DNA of 34,984 nucleotides from Pseudomonadota bacterium (lineage in GTDB: Bacteria; Myxococcota_A; UBA9042; GCA-2863065): positions 1-34,984 of the forward strand of contig SXOX01000145.1 of the NCBI GenBank assembly GCA_005776585.1, in the 5' to 3' direction. The stretch's first letter is position 1, and each line of letters opens with the position of its first letter. The notes beneath the pieces were generated by a model. That model saw only the letters and a list, made by a program, of their open reading frames with translations, did no database searches and was not told the DNA's origin. Below, one piece after another: positions 16,011 to 24,181 of this stretch. A program made the position numbers and the translations under genes.

Positions 16011-19000
16011 ATGCGGAATGTGTTCAATAAGCTGACGTTGTCTTCACTCGGGACTCCCAAGCTCCGGCTTGCCTTGCTGGCCGGCCTCCTGCTGGCCGCG
16101 CGCTGCGGCTCCGACGGGAGCGGCGACGGCTCCGGCAACCTGTCGAAGGGCACCAACGCGATCCTGGTGGTGGACCCGAAGTTCGTGAACTTCGCCTCGG
16201 TCGACCTCAATCAGGAGGCCAAGCGCACGGTCCGGCTCATCTGCGACAAGAGTTCGACGCGCTCCATCAAGTTCACGTCGGTGCGGCTCGATGCCGTTGA
16301 GTCGGCGCTCAAGGACCTCAAGATCACCCAGCCCGTCAAGGGCGAGCTCAAGCCGGGCGAAGAGACCTCGCTCGAGGTCATCTACAAGCCGACCGACGGC
16401 GTATATGACACTGGCAAGATCAAGATCGAGTTCGACGGCGGCGCCACCGAGGTGCCTATTACCACGCTCGCCCAGGCCGGGAATCTGCTCGTGAGCCCGG
16501 AGCCCATCCAGTTTGGTGCGGTCCAGAGCGGCACGACCAAGACGCTCGCCGTGAGCGTCACGAACGTCGGCTCCGACGAGATCACGGTCGGCAATACGGC
16601 GCTCTCGCTCGGGTACTCGCCGGACTTCGAGCTTGTCTTGGCGTACGCGCTCGGCGCCGACGGCAAGTGCGTCCAGGGGCAGGGCGCTCCGGTTACCTAT
16701 CCGCTGAAGCTTGGGCTCAATCAGGGCTACTGCGTGGACATCACCTACGTGCCGCACGGCGGCACCAGCGATGAGGGCCTGCTCCGCATCATGAAGCCGC
16801 AGCTCCCCGGCCAGCCCAAGCCCGAGGAGATCACGACCACCAAGGTGTTCGGCAGCGAGACCGGCCCCAAGGTCGTCATTCGCCCGGAGCTCAAGCTCGA
16901 CTTTGCGGCCGTGCCCATGAACCAGTCCAAGACGCTCACGTTCAAGATCGCCAACGAGGGGACCCAGGACCTCACCATCGACTCGGTCGAGAAGAGCGCA
17001 GCGCTGGGCGATGCCTTCGAGGCGGTGACCATCGTCACGGCCGTCCCCAAGGGCACCCTCGTCAAGGCCGAGGCCACGGCTGAGCTGCCCGTGGAGGTCA
17101 AATTCGCGCCCGGCAAGACCTACCCCGCAGTCAATGGGCCGCTGGGCTTCATCGACGTCAAGACGAACGACGCGACGAGCCCGATCACGAAGGTGACGGT
17201 GTACGGCGTTGTCGCCTCCGGCAAGCTGCAGATCGCGCCGGGCGACGTCATCGACTTTGGCGTCGTGGCCACGAGCAAGACCTCGACGCGGACGCTCACG
17301 TTCACCACTACGGGCTCGGCGGATGTGACGGTGTCTGGCATCGCGGTTTCCAAGAACTCGGCGCAGAACGAGTTCAAGCCGTCCAACGGCACGCCGGCCT
17401 CAGTGTTGGTCGCCCCGGGCACGTCGCAGGCCGTGACCCTGGAGTTCACCAATCAGGGCGGCGCCGAGGGAGAGACTGTCACCGGGACGCTGGCGTTCAC
17501 GAGCACCGATCCGCAGGGGCCGACCAGCATCGACCTGCGCGCGATTCGCACGGCCAAGGCCTCCTGCGAGATCGAGCTCATCCCCCCGACCATCAACTTC
17601 GGCGTCGTGCCCTACGGCAAAGAGCGCACGTTGGCGATGAACCTGCACAACAAGGGCTCGGCACCCTGCTCGTTCCAGGGCGTCGTGCTGGCCGACGGCG
17701 CGAGCAACCCGTTCGCGGCGATCCTCCCGGGCGCGGGCCCGCAGTGTACGGTGCCCTCGTCGAACAAGAGCAAGTACTTCGGCATCGTCGAGTCGCCGCT
17801 GGCGATCCAGGATGGCATCGCGCCGGGTGACACCGTCTCGATGAAGGTGCGCTTCGTGCCGGAGCCCGATCCGTTCTCGGCGGCGTTCTCCTTCGACCAG
17901 CTCGCGACCTTCTCGGCGTCGCTCCAGGTGCTCGTCTACGACTACAGCACCCTGAAGCCGGGTACGACGCAGCCGACGCAGCTGCTGTCGCCGCAGGGCA
18001 AGCCCGGCGATGCCATCGCGTGCAACATCCTGGGCAAGAGCGGGCCGGCGCAGATCGCCGCGATCCCCGGGCAGATCGACTTCGGCCTCACGACCGTCGG
18101 CTGCCACTCCAAGACGCACACCGTGAGCATCTACAACACGGGTGTCGCGCCGCTGTCGGTGTGTGACATCAAGCTCGTCGGGTGCGGTCCCGAGATGAAG
18201 CTCAAGAACGTCCCACCCATCCCCGGCTGCACCGGCGGCGTGGGCGGCATCGAGCTCAAGCCCAACAGCCCGATCAAGCTGTCGACGGTCTATGCGCCGC
18301 AGGACACGAGCTCGGACTCGTGCGCCATCGAGGTCTACACCGACGACCCGCTGGCGCCGGCCGTCTCCGTGCCGTTGAACGGCGCAGGCACCTACGACAC
18401 CGAGCAGACCGACACGTTCAAGCAGGGCTCGGGCCAGGAGGTCGACGTCCTCATCGTGGTCGACAACTCGGGCTCCATGGGCGAGGAGCAGAACAACCTC
18501 GCCAACAACTTCAGCTCGTTCGTCCAGGACGCCAACGCGACCTGGAAGACGGATTACCACATCGCCGTCACCACGACCGACATGGAGGACGCCAAGCACT
18601 CGGGCAAGTTCCAGGGGTCGCCGCGCTTTGTGACCAACAAGGACGTGAGCGCGATTGGGCCGAGCCTCAAGGTGGGCGCGAACGGCTCGGGCAACGAGCA
18701 GGGCCTCGCCGCGGCTCAGGCGGCGTTGTCGGCGCCGCTCACGACCGAGCTCAAGCCGCCCAAGGAGTGCAACTCGGCCAACGACTGTACCAAGCCGCTC
18801 GACTGCATGGCCAGCGTGATCACGCCGGGCAAGAAGTACTGCGGCGGCCACAACATGGAGTTCCTGCGCAAGGACGCCACGCTCGAGATCGTCATCGTGT
18901 CCGACGAGGAGGACGGCTCGCCCGCGCAGCTCAACTTCTACGTGGACTTCTTGAAGGCCATCAAGGGCTACGCCAACACGAACCTGTTGCACGTCCACGC

Positions 19001-19361
19001 CATCGTCGGAGACAAGAACAATGGCTGTCAGGGCGCCGGCGGTGAGGCGGCCCCGGGCAATCGGTACATCGAGGTCGCCAGTCAGACCGCAGGCAAGGTC
19101 GTCAGCATCTGCACGACCGACTGGGCCAAGGCACTCAAGGACATTGGCACGGTCGCCTTCGGCCTCAAGGTGCAGTTCTTCTTGTCGCGTCCGCCGGTCG
19201 TCGAGACCATCACGGTTACGGTCGCCGGTAAGCAGTGTCTGACTGGTTGGAAGTACGAGGAGGTCTCAAACACCGTCATCTTTGACGACAAGGGCTCGTG
19301 CATGCCGCAAGAGGGACAGACGATCGACATTCATTACAAGGTGTTCTGCTACTCCGAGTAG
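16011..19361 (+). CDS. Large exported protein: about six ASH repeats plus C-terminal VWA domain
   Basis: The ATG at 16011 has GGAGGG ten bases upstream. Product is 1116 aa. The hydrophobic leader ends LLLAARC (Cys32). The mature part looks like a lipoprotein (CGSDGSGDGSG), but Arg31 sits where a lipobox needs Gly/Ala/Ser. Six ASH-type beta repeats begin near residues 45, 165, 290, 400, 515 and 685, each with a strand like VNFASV, IQFGAV, LDFAAV, IDFGVV, INFGVV or IDFGLT. A VWA domain starts near 805 with an intact metal site in VVDNSGSMGEE and carries several Cys (for example CNSANDC). The protein ends with a short beta domain. ASH/VWA proteins are common and poorly characterised in Myxococcota; an adhesion or scaffold role is inference. 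Confidence 0.85.
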   Translation: MRNVFNKLTLSSLGTPKLRLALLAGLLLAARCGSDGSGDGSGNLSKGTNAILVVDPKFVNFASVDLNQEAKRTVRLICDKSSTRSIKFTSVRLDAVESALKDLKITQPVKGELKPGEETSLEVIYKPTDGVYDTGKIKIEFDGGATEVPITTLAQAGNLLVSPEPIQFGAVQSGTTKTLAVSVTNVGSDEITVGNTALSLGYSPDFELVLAYALGADGKCVQGQGAPVTYPLKLGLNQGYCVDITYVPHGGTSDEGLLRIMKPQLPGQPKPEEITTTKVFGSETGPKVVIRPELKLDFAAVPMNQSKTLTFKIANEGTQDLTIDSVEKSAALGDAFEAVTIVTAVPKGTLVKAEATAELPVEVKFAPGKTYPAVNGPLGFIDVKTNDATSPITKVTVYGVVASGKLQIAPGDVIDFGVVATSKTSTRTLTFTTTGSADVTVSGIAVSKNSAQNEFKPSNGTPASVLVAPGTSQAVTLEFTNQGGAEGETVTGTLAFTSTDPQGPTSIDLRAIRTAKASCEIELIPPTINFGVVPYGKERTLAMNLHNKGSAPCSFQGVVLADGASNPFAAILPGAGPQCTVPSSNKSKYFGIVESPLAIQDGIAPGDTVSMKVRFVPEPDPFSAAFSFDQLATFSASLQVLVYDYSTLKPGTTQPTQLLSPQGKPGDAIACNILGKSGPAQIAAIPGQIDFGLTTVGCHSKTHTVSIYNTGVAPLSVCDIKLVGCGPEMKLKNVPPIPGCTGGVGGIELKPNSPIKLSTVYAPQDTSSDSCAIEVYTDDPLAPAVSVPLNGAGTYDTEQTDTFKQGSGQEVDVLIVVDNSGSMGEEQNNLANNFSSFVQDANATWKTDYHIAVTTTDMEDAKHSGKFQGSPRFVTNKDVSAIGPSLKVGANGSGNEQGLAAAQAALSAPLTTELKPPKECNSANDCTKPLDCMASVITPGKKYCGGHNMEFLRKDATLEIVIVSDEEDGSPAQLNFYVDFLKAIKGYANTNLLHVHAIVGDKNNGCQGAGGEAAPGNRYIEVASQTAGKVVSICTTDWAKALKDIGTVAFGLKVQFFLSRPPVVETITVTVAGKQCLTGWKYEEVSNTVIFDDKGSCMPQEGQTIDIHYKVFCYSE

Positions 19362-19380
19362 GGCGGGACGTCCTCGAAAC

Positions 19381-19408
19381 TCGACAAGCCTCCGGAGATC
19401 CGTACAAT
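19381..19408 (+). promoter_or_regulatory. Candidate sigma70 promoter of the Cys-rich lipoprotein gene
   Basis: TCGACA (19381-19386), 16-bp spacer, TACAAT (19403-19408): each box differs from consensus at one base. Leader of about 65 bases to the ATG at 19482, with GAAGGAGG just before the start. Confidence 0.55.
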
Positions 19409-19481
19409 CGTGCGGCTTTGATAGCCGGCGAACCGCAGTGCACATGGGAGCGCGCCGCGGGCGGAGCCGAAGGAGGACCTC

Positions 19482-20612
19482 ATGAATACGTTTTTTCGCG
19501 CGGGAGCGGCCGCATGTATTGCCGCAGGTCTGATGCTGGGGTGCGGCACGAGCGGCTCGTCGAGCCCGTCGAGCAGCAGCAACACGAACACGACCGGGAC
19601 CAAGAAGGGGCAGATTCGCACCGTCACCGGCTCGCTCAAGAGCATTCCGGCGGGCAAGAAGGTCGCCGTCGCGGCCAAGACGAAGGACGGCAAGGAGCTC
19701 AAGGCCGTCATCGACCCCAAGACGAACAAGTGGAGCATCAATCTTCCCAAGGGCCAGCCGGCCCAGATCGCGCTCAACGTCGAGGGCGTGATTCGCAAGA
19801 TCAAGTTCCCGAAGAACCTCAAGGTCGGCAAGACGGACGCCACGGCGGACGAGTTCGACTACTCCATCCCCGATGACGCGTTCGTGGGCGATGCGGACCT
19901 CGGCGCGCTCGACTGGACCGACGACAACGGCGCGGGAGACATCACCTGCGGCGACGATCCCGATGAGAACAGCATCTTCGAGTTCAGTGACGCCGACGGC
20001 GACGGCAAGTCGGACTGGGAAGACCCGGACATGAACTGGGCGACCGACGAGGCCTGGGAGGATGCCGCGGGCAAAGCCGAGGAGTGGTTCGACTCGAACG
20101 ACCTGTGCGACCTCGACGCCGACACCGCGGGTCTGTGCGAGCCGAAGGACGCCGGCGAGTTCTTCTCGGAGGATGACTGCTCCAAGCCCGAGGCGGCCGA
20201 GTGGTGCTTCAAGGACGGCGAGAAGGGCTTCTACGAGGCCGCGGGCCAGAACGACTGGTGGAACGGCGAGGACGGTGGCGATACCGGGGCGGCGTGCAAG
20301 TCGGCCTGTGGCACGACCTGCAAGGGCGAGGCGACCTGCGTTGCCACGTGTGAGAAGGGCTGCGACGCGGCGGGCACCGGCGGTGGCACCACTGGCGGAA
20401 CGGACATCGGTAGCTGCGAAGGCGCCTGCGAGGCGACCTGCAAGGCCGATGAGGGCTGCCTCGGGACCTGCCTGAAGGGTTGCGACGCCGCCGGGACGGG
20501 CGGTAGCACGGGCGGAACGGACACCGGAAGCTGCAAGGACCTGTGCGAGAAGGGCTGTCAGGGCAACGCCATGTGCATCGAGGCGTGTGGCTCGGAGTGC
20601 AGCGGGCACTAG
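19482..20612 (+). CDS. Acidic lipoprotein with three C-terminal Cys-rich repeats
   Basis: The ATG at 19482 follows AAGGAGG. Product is 376 aa with lipobox MLGC (Cys21) and a Ser/Asn/Thr linker. Residues about 45-130 form a Lys-rich region that may be a small beta domain. An Asp/Glu-rich segment (about 130-250) includes DADGDGKSDWED, resembling a calcium-binding loop, and several Trp. The last 110 residues contain three repeats of a C-x3-C-x3-C ... C-x3-C-x3-C pattern. The first two each end CDAAGTGG and are joined by Gly/Thr linkers (GGTD). The even, repeated Cys pattern suggests disulfide-bonded helical hairpins outside the cytoplasm. No known function. Confidence 0.85.
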   Translation: MNTFFRAGAAACIAAGLMLGCGTSGSSSPSSSSNTNTTGTKKGQIRTVTGSLKSIPAGKKVAVAAKTKDGKELKAVIDPKTNKWSINLPKGQPAQIALNVEGVIRKIKFPKNLKVGKTDATADEFDYSIPDDAFVGDADLGALDWTDDNGAGDITCGDDPDENSIFEFSDADGDGKSDWEDPDMNWATDEAWEDAAGKAEEWFDSNDLCDLDADTAGLCEPKDAGEFFSEDDCSKPEAAEWCFKDGEKGFYEAAGQNDWWNGEDGGDTGAACKSACGTTCKGEATCVATCEKGCDAAGTGGGTTGGTDIGSCEGACEATCKADEGCLGTCLKGCDAAGTGGSTGGTDTGSCKDLCEKGCQGNAMCIEACGSECSGH

Positions 20613-20629
20613 GCTCGTCGGTCTCAGCG

Positions 20630-20655
20630 GGGCGCCCGGAATGGCCGGAGCGCCC
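20630..20655. terminator. Bidirectional terminator-like hairpin between convergent genes
   Basis: GGGCGC/GCGCCC outer arms and CCGG/CCGG inner arms close a 5-base loop with one bulged A. It sits in the 42-bp gap between the Cys-rich lipoprotein stop (20612) and the nadA stop (20655) and touches the latter. There is no T-tract on either strand. Confidence 0.5.
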
Positions 20656-21965
20656 TAACCCACCTCGGTAATCTCAATCATTCGCTCGAGCGCACGGCGT
20701 GCGTCTCCGATGAGTGCCAGGCGCTCCGCCTCGGTGAGCCGCTCGCGGCGTGCGGTGTGCTCGTCGACGAGGTCTCCGGCCAACACGCGATTGAGATCCG
20801 GTGCTTTGCCGTGGCGCAACAGGTCCACGAGCGCGACCAGGTGCGGCGGGTCGTTTCGGCTCATGGTCGCGCAGCCGCAGCCGATGGACGCGTACGATGG
20901 GTCGGGGATATCGGCCACATGGACGACCTCGACGCCGCGCAGCGCGCCTTGCTCGCGCGCATTGCGGACGAAGTGGCCCTCCGTGGCGATGGCGAGCCGG
21001 TCTCCGGGCGCAGCCGTGAGCATCGCGTCCCACAGATAGCGCGTCGAGCCGGCGCCGTCCGCCGCGTCGACGACTGGCTTCGGGCACTCCGGATGGACCA
21101 GCACGCGGAAGCCGCGCTCCTTCCAGTAGGTGACATGGCTCGGCGTGAAGATCGTGTGCACGCCGCAGAAGCTGCCCCACAGGATGATCTCGGCGCGGTC
21201 GCACGCCTCGCGTTCCGCAGCGGAGAGGCGGTCCCAGCGCGAGCCGCTCAGCGTGTGCGGTCCCGGCCAGACCACCTGGCGGTCGCTTGGGATTCCGAGC
21301 CGAGCCGCGGTGTTCTCACCGAGGTGGCGATCGGGGACGAAGAAGACCTTCTTGCCCAGAGCGCGGGCCCAGCCGACGACCTTGGTCGCGTTGCTCGAGG
21401 TGCAGACAGCGCCGCCGGAGCGCCCGGCCATGGCTTTGACCCGCCCGGACGTGTTCATGTACGCGACGATGACCAGCGCGTCTCCGTAGCGGGCGACGAG
21501 GTCGCTGACGACCGGCGCCAGGTGGTGCTCCTTGGCCATCATCTCCATCGTGCAGCCCGACTTCGGGTTCGTGATGAAGACCTCCTGACTGGGGCTGGCC
21601 AAGATGGCGATGGACTCGGCCATGAAGTGAACGGCCGACTCGACGAAAAGGCGCGTGTGCGGCGCGCGCCGCGTCTGGAGCGCGAGCTCGTAGCTGTCCG
21701 CGATGCGGCCGCCGTAGCGCTCGACGAGCTTCACGATCTCGCCGCCCATGTAGTAATGCGCGAGCAGCATCAGGTCGGGCCCGAAGTGCGCGAGCGCCGG
21801 TCGGAGATACCGGTCCATCCACGGAAGCACGGTCTCGGGCAGCCGGTCTGGCAGCGCGAGGTACTCCTCCGCGTAGGGCTTGAACGCGTCCTGATACCAG
21901 TCGAGCGGCAGGTCCGTCTGGCAGATCGGCAGATCGGGACGAATGACGAGTCGGGCGTCGGTCAT
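20655..21965 (-). CDS. nadA: Quinolinate synthase NadA
   Basis: Condenses iminoaspartate with dihydroxyacetone phosphate to quinolinate in de novo NAD synthesis, using a [4Fe-4S] cluster. The ATG at 21965 gives 436 aa, at the long end for the family. The longer frame to 22235 overlaps the upstream gene and is rejected. Family motifs seen: LLAHYYMGGEIV (68-79), NPKSGCTM with Cys138, VCTSSNA (187-193), LWGSFCGVHTIF with Cys267, HPECPKPVVDAAD (291-303), GST (306-308) and IGCGCATM with Cys363/365. Cys138, Cys267 and one of 363/365 fit the three cluster ligands. The ribosome site is weak. The gene starts 23 bp after a cyclic-nucleotide-domain gene and is probably co-transcribed with it. Confidence 0.93.
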   Translation of the reverse strand: MTDARLVIRPDLPICQTDLPLDWYQDAFKPYAEEYLALPDRLPETVLPWMDRYLRPALAHFGPDLMLLAHYYMGGEIVKLVERYGGRIADSYELALQTRRAPHTRLFVESAVHFMAESIAILASPSQEVFITNPKSGCTMEMMAKEHHLAPVVSDLVARYGDALVIVAYMNTSGRVKAMAGRSGGAVCTSSNATKVVGWARALGKKVFFVPDRHLGENTAARLGIPSDRQVVWPGPHTLSGSRWDRLSAAEREACDRAEIILWGSFCGVHTIFTPSHVTYWKERGFRVLVHPECPKPVVDAADGAGSTRYLWDAMLTAAPGDRLAIATEGHFVRNAREQGALRGVEVVHVADIPDPSYASIGCGCATMSRNDPPHLVALVDLLRHGKAPDLNRVLAGDLVDEHTARRERLTEAERLALIGDARRALERMIEITEVG

Positions 21966-21988
21966 TTCTGAGCAGACCAGGTCAGGGG

Positions 21989-22570
21989 CTATTCGCTGAC
22001 GTGGTAGACGTTGGCACCATCGGACGAGTCGTGGGTATCGTTCAACGTACGCTCGATGTTGAGACACGCCGCGTGGAGCTTGAGCAGCGTCTCTGTGGGC
22101 CGCGAGTAGAGGTTGTAGAGCTGATGATTGGCGTCGCGCAGGCGTTTGGTGAGGTGAATGACGATCTGGTCGAGGATCTTGAAGGCGAACGGGCTGCCCG
22201 CGGTGAACATGCGCTCGAAGTCGTCCCGTGTGCACTCGAGGCAGACGGCCTGCGTGCGCGCCTGAACCGTGGCCGAGCGCGGCTTGCCGTCAATCAGCGA
22301 GACCTGGCCGATCATGGAGCCGTCGGTCAGCTGGCCGAGCTTCTCGCGCTTGCCGCCCGGGAGCTCCTTGAACACCTCGACGGTCCCGCGCGCCAAGATG
22401 AAGAACGTGAACGCGCGGTCTCCCTCGCGACACAGGATAGCGCCGGGCTTGTACACGCGCGTGGTCAGGATGGCCGTGAGCGTGCTCTTCTCGCGCGACG
22501 ACAGCCCCTGGAAGATGGGCAACGTCTCGATGAACCGCTGCGTGCTGTCCGCCGGAGGCTGACCGTTCAC
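21989..22570 (-). CDS. Cyclic-nucleotide-binding-domain protein (second of a pair)
   Basis: Starts with GTG at 22570, overlapping the TGA of the upstream paralogue in a GTGA junction, with AGGAGGG upstream. Product is 193 aa. A CNBD beta-barrel spans about 15-125, followed by a helical C-terminus with no helix-turn-helix. The phosphate-binding cassette reads GQVSLIDGKPRSAT: the phosphate Arg (98) is present, but the ribose Glu is replaced by Gln89. Domain-only CNBD proteins occur as regulatory subunits or degenerate sensors. The ligand here cannot be predicted. It is probably co-transcribed with nadA. Confidence 0.85.
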   Translation of the reverse strand: MNGQPPADSTQRFIETLPIFQGLSSREKSTLTAILTTRVYKPGAILCREGDRAFTFFILARGTVEVFKELPGGKREKLGQLTDGSMIGQVSLIDGKPRSATVQARTQAVCLECTRDDFERMFTAGSPFAFKILDQIVIHLTKRLRDANHQLYNLYSRPTETLLKLHAACLNIERTLNDTHDSSDGANVYHVSE

Positions 22571-23133
22571 CGCTGCTCCCTCCTGCGAACGTCCGTCTGT
22601 GGCGCGTCCACGATGCGCGAGTGCTGCGCGAGCTGCTTGTAGCGCTGCTCCATGATGGCGAGGCTCTTTTCGGGCTCCGCGAAGACCTCGCCGATCCGTG
22701 CGTTGATGGCCCGCAGCCGCTCGCAGATGGTGGGTGCCAGCGCGCGCAGGATCTTGTAGGCAGCGGGGCGCATGGCCGTGCGCATCTCGGCGAAGCGGGC
22801 CTTGTCGATGTGATACAGCACGCACTCATCGACCGTCGTGATGGTGGCGCTCACGGGTCCGTCGTCGATCAGCGACATCTCGCCGAACACGTCGCCCTTG
22901 TGCAGCGTGGCCAGGGGCGTCTCGTCGCCCTGATGGAGCTTCAGCCGGCAGTTGGCCATGCCGCTCACGATGACGTACATGCCCTGCCCCGGGAGTCCTT
23001 CCTTCAGGATGGTGTAGCCCGCGGGCGCGCGAAACAGGCGGCTTGCGCCGACGACCTCGTCGATCTCCTCGCGCGACAGTGACCGAAAGATGGGCACCGC
23101 GTTGTAGATCTTGACGTAGTCTTCAGGTTTCAT
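22567..23133 (-). CDS. Cyclic-nucleotide-binding-domain protein (first of a pair)
   Basis: The ATG at 23133 opens a 188-aa product. A CNBD fold covers about residues 8-120 and a charged helical tail follows (about 125-188, including RYKQLAQH), with no DNA-binding domain. The phosphate cassette reads GEMSLIDDGPVSAT: Glu85 is kept, but the phosphate-contacting Arg is replaced by Val94. This is the reverse of the loss in the downstream partner. No ribosome site is visible, and a TAGAAT box lies only nine bases before the ATG, so the mRNA may be nearly leaderless. Confidence 0.88.
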   Translation of the reverse strand: MKPEDYVKIYNAVPIFRSLSREEIDEVVGASRLFRAPAGYTILKEGLPGQGMYVIVSGMANCRLKLHQGDETPLATLHKGDVFGEMSLIDDGPVSATITTVDECVLYHIDKARFAEMRTAMRPAAYKILRALAPTICERLRAINARIGEVFAEPEKSLAIMEQRYKQLAQHSRIVDAPQTDVRRREQR

Positions 23134-23142
23134 GAGCTGTGC

Positions 23143-23171
23143 ATTCTATCGAACTGCCAGAGCCAGGGAAA
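23143..23171 (-). promoter_or_regulatory. Candidate promoter of the CNBD-nadA operon
   Basis: Minus strand: TTTCCC (23171-23166), 17-bp spacer, TAGAAT (23148-23143), nine bases before the ATG at 23133. The -10 is good and the -35 weak. Confidence 0.4.
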
Positions 23172-23252
23172 GCGACGCCCGTTCGGGACGGAACCTCCAC
23201 TTTTGCAGAGGTCACGTCCGGAACGAACGTCGCCACCGCGTGAGCCGTGACA

Positions 23253-24056
23253 CTACCGCCGGACGAGCTTCTTGTCGAGCGCCAAGAGCGCGCGATACAG
23301 GCCCTTGGCCACCTTCTTCTGGTAGGCCGCGGTCAGGAGCTTCTTTCCCTCGATGGCGTGGCTCAGGAAGCCGACCTCGACGACGACTGCCGGCATGTTT
23401 GCCTCCTTGAGCACACCGAAGGGCGCCTGGAAGACCCCGCGGCGCGGCGCGCGTAGCTCGGTATGCAGCGTATCGAGGATGACGCCAGCGACGAGCTCCG
23501 CGTCCCGATGGGCGCCGACGCGGGAGGCCTCGGCGAGGATGCGGTCGAGGCCGCTGGGTGGCGTTTGGGTCCCGGGCGCGCCCGCGGGATGGTTGACGGG
23601 CGTGCCCGTGGTGGCCGGATGCGCGCCTTCTTCTCGGGCCACGAGGCGGCGCACCTCTTCGGTGGTCGCCTCCGGCGAGAGGAAGTAGACCTCGAGGCCG
23701 TGAGCCTCGGGCTTCGGGCTCGCGTTCAGGTGGATCGAGAGGAAGAGATCGCCCCCGGCCTCGTTCCCGACCCGGGCGCGATCGCGCAGCCCCAGGCCCG
23801 TGTCCTCGCGCCGGGTGAGGGTCACCTTCGCGTCGGTGTGCCGCAGCAAGAGACGCTCGAGCTCCAGGGCGATGGGGAGCGTGAGCGTCTTTTCATGAAC
23901 GCCGTCTGAACTGGAGGTGCCAGGGTTCTCGCCGCCGTGCCCCGGGTCCAACACGATGTGGCGGAGGTGGCGCAGGCGCGTCTTCGCCGACGCCGTGGTC
24001 GGTGAGAGGGACGCCACGAGCGCGCAGAAGCAGAGCCAGGGAGCGAGTCGCGACAT
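23253..24056 (-). CDS. N-acetylmuramoyl-L-alanine amidase (Amidase_3)
   Basis: Zinc amidase that cleaves the amide bond between MurNAc and L-Ala in peptidoglycan. The ATG at 24056 gives 267 aa with a signal peptide (1-24, ending ASA), so it acts in the periplasm. Zinc ligands are visible: His40 in LDPGHGG, Glu55 in HEKTL and His109 in SIHLNASP. The catalytic-Glu motif VVEVGFLSH lies near the C-terminus. The domain is interrupted at about 130-190 by a Pro/Thr-rich loop. There is no PG-binding or AMIN domain. No ribosome site is seen; a TACAGT box lies eight bases before the ATG. A longer start at 24125 would bury the signal peptide and is rejected. Confidence 0.9.
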   Translation of the reverse strand: MSRLAPWLCFCALVASLSPTTASAKTRLRHLRHIVLDPGHGGENPGTSSSDGVHEKTLTLPIALELERLLLRHTDAKVTLTRREDTGLGLRDRARVGNEAGGDLFLSIHLNASPKPEAHGLEVYFLSPEATTEEVRRLVAREEGAHPATTGTPVNHPAGAPGTQTPPSGLDRILAEASRVGAHRDAELVAGVILDTLHTELRAPRRGVFQAPFGVLKEANMPAVVVEVGFLSHAIEGKKLLTAAYQKKVAKGLYRALLALDKKLVRR

Positions 24057-24064
24057 GCGCGGCG

Positions 24065-24093
24065 ACTGTAGTCGGGCCCATCGTGTCGACCAA
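24065..24093 (-). promoter_or_regulatory. Candidate promoter of the amidase gene
   Basis: Minus strand: TTGGTC (24093-24088), 17-bp spacer, TACAGT (24070-24065), eight bases before the ATG at 24056, implying an almost leaderless transcript. Confidence 0.35.
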
Positions 24094-24181
24094 GATTTCC
24101 GGCCAACTTTTTGGCCCCAACGCACGCAAACGGTGGTAGAAAGCGCGCCGGCTGGACCCCGGATCCGAGGAGCAACGCCAG

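Noticed and set aside
14772..18998. Minus-strand frames opposite the ASH proteins (14772-15917, 17400-18998)
   Set aside because: Antisense of ASH/VWA genes; no motifs, and they run through the promoter and start regions.
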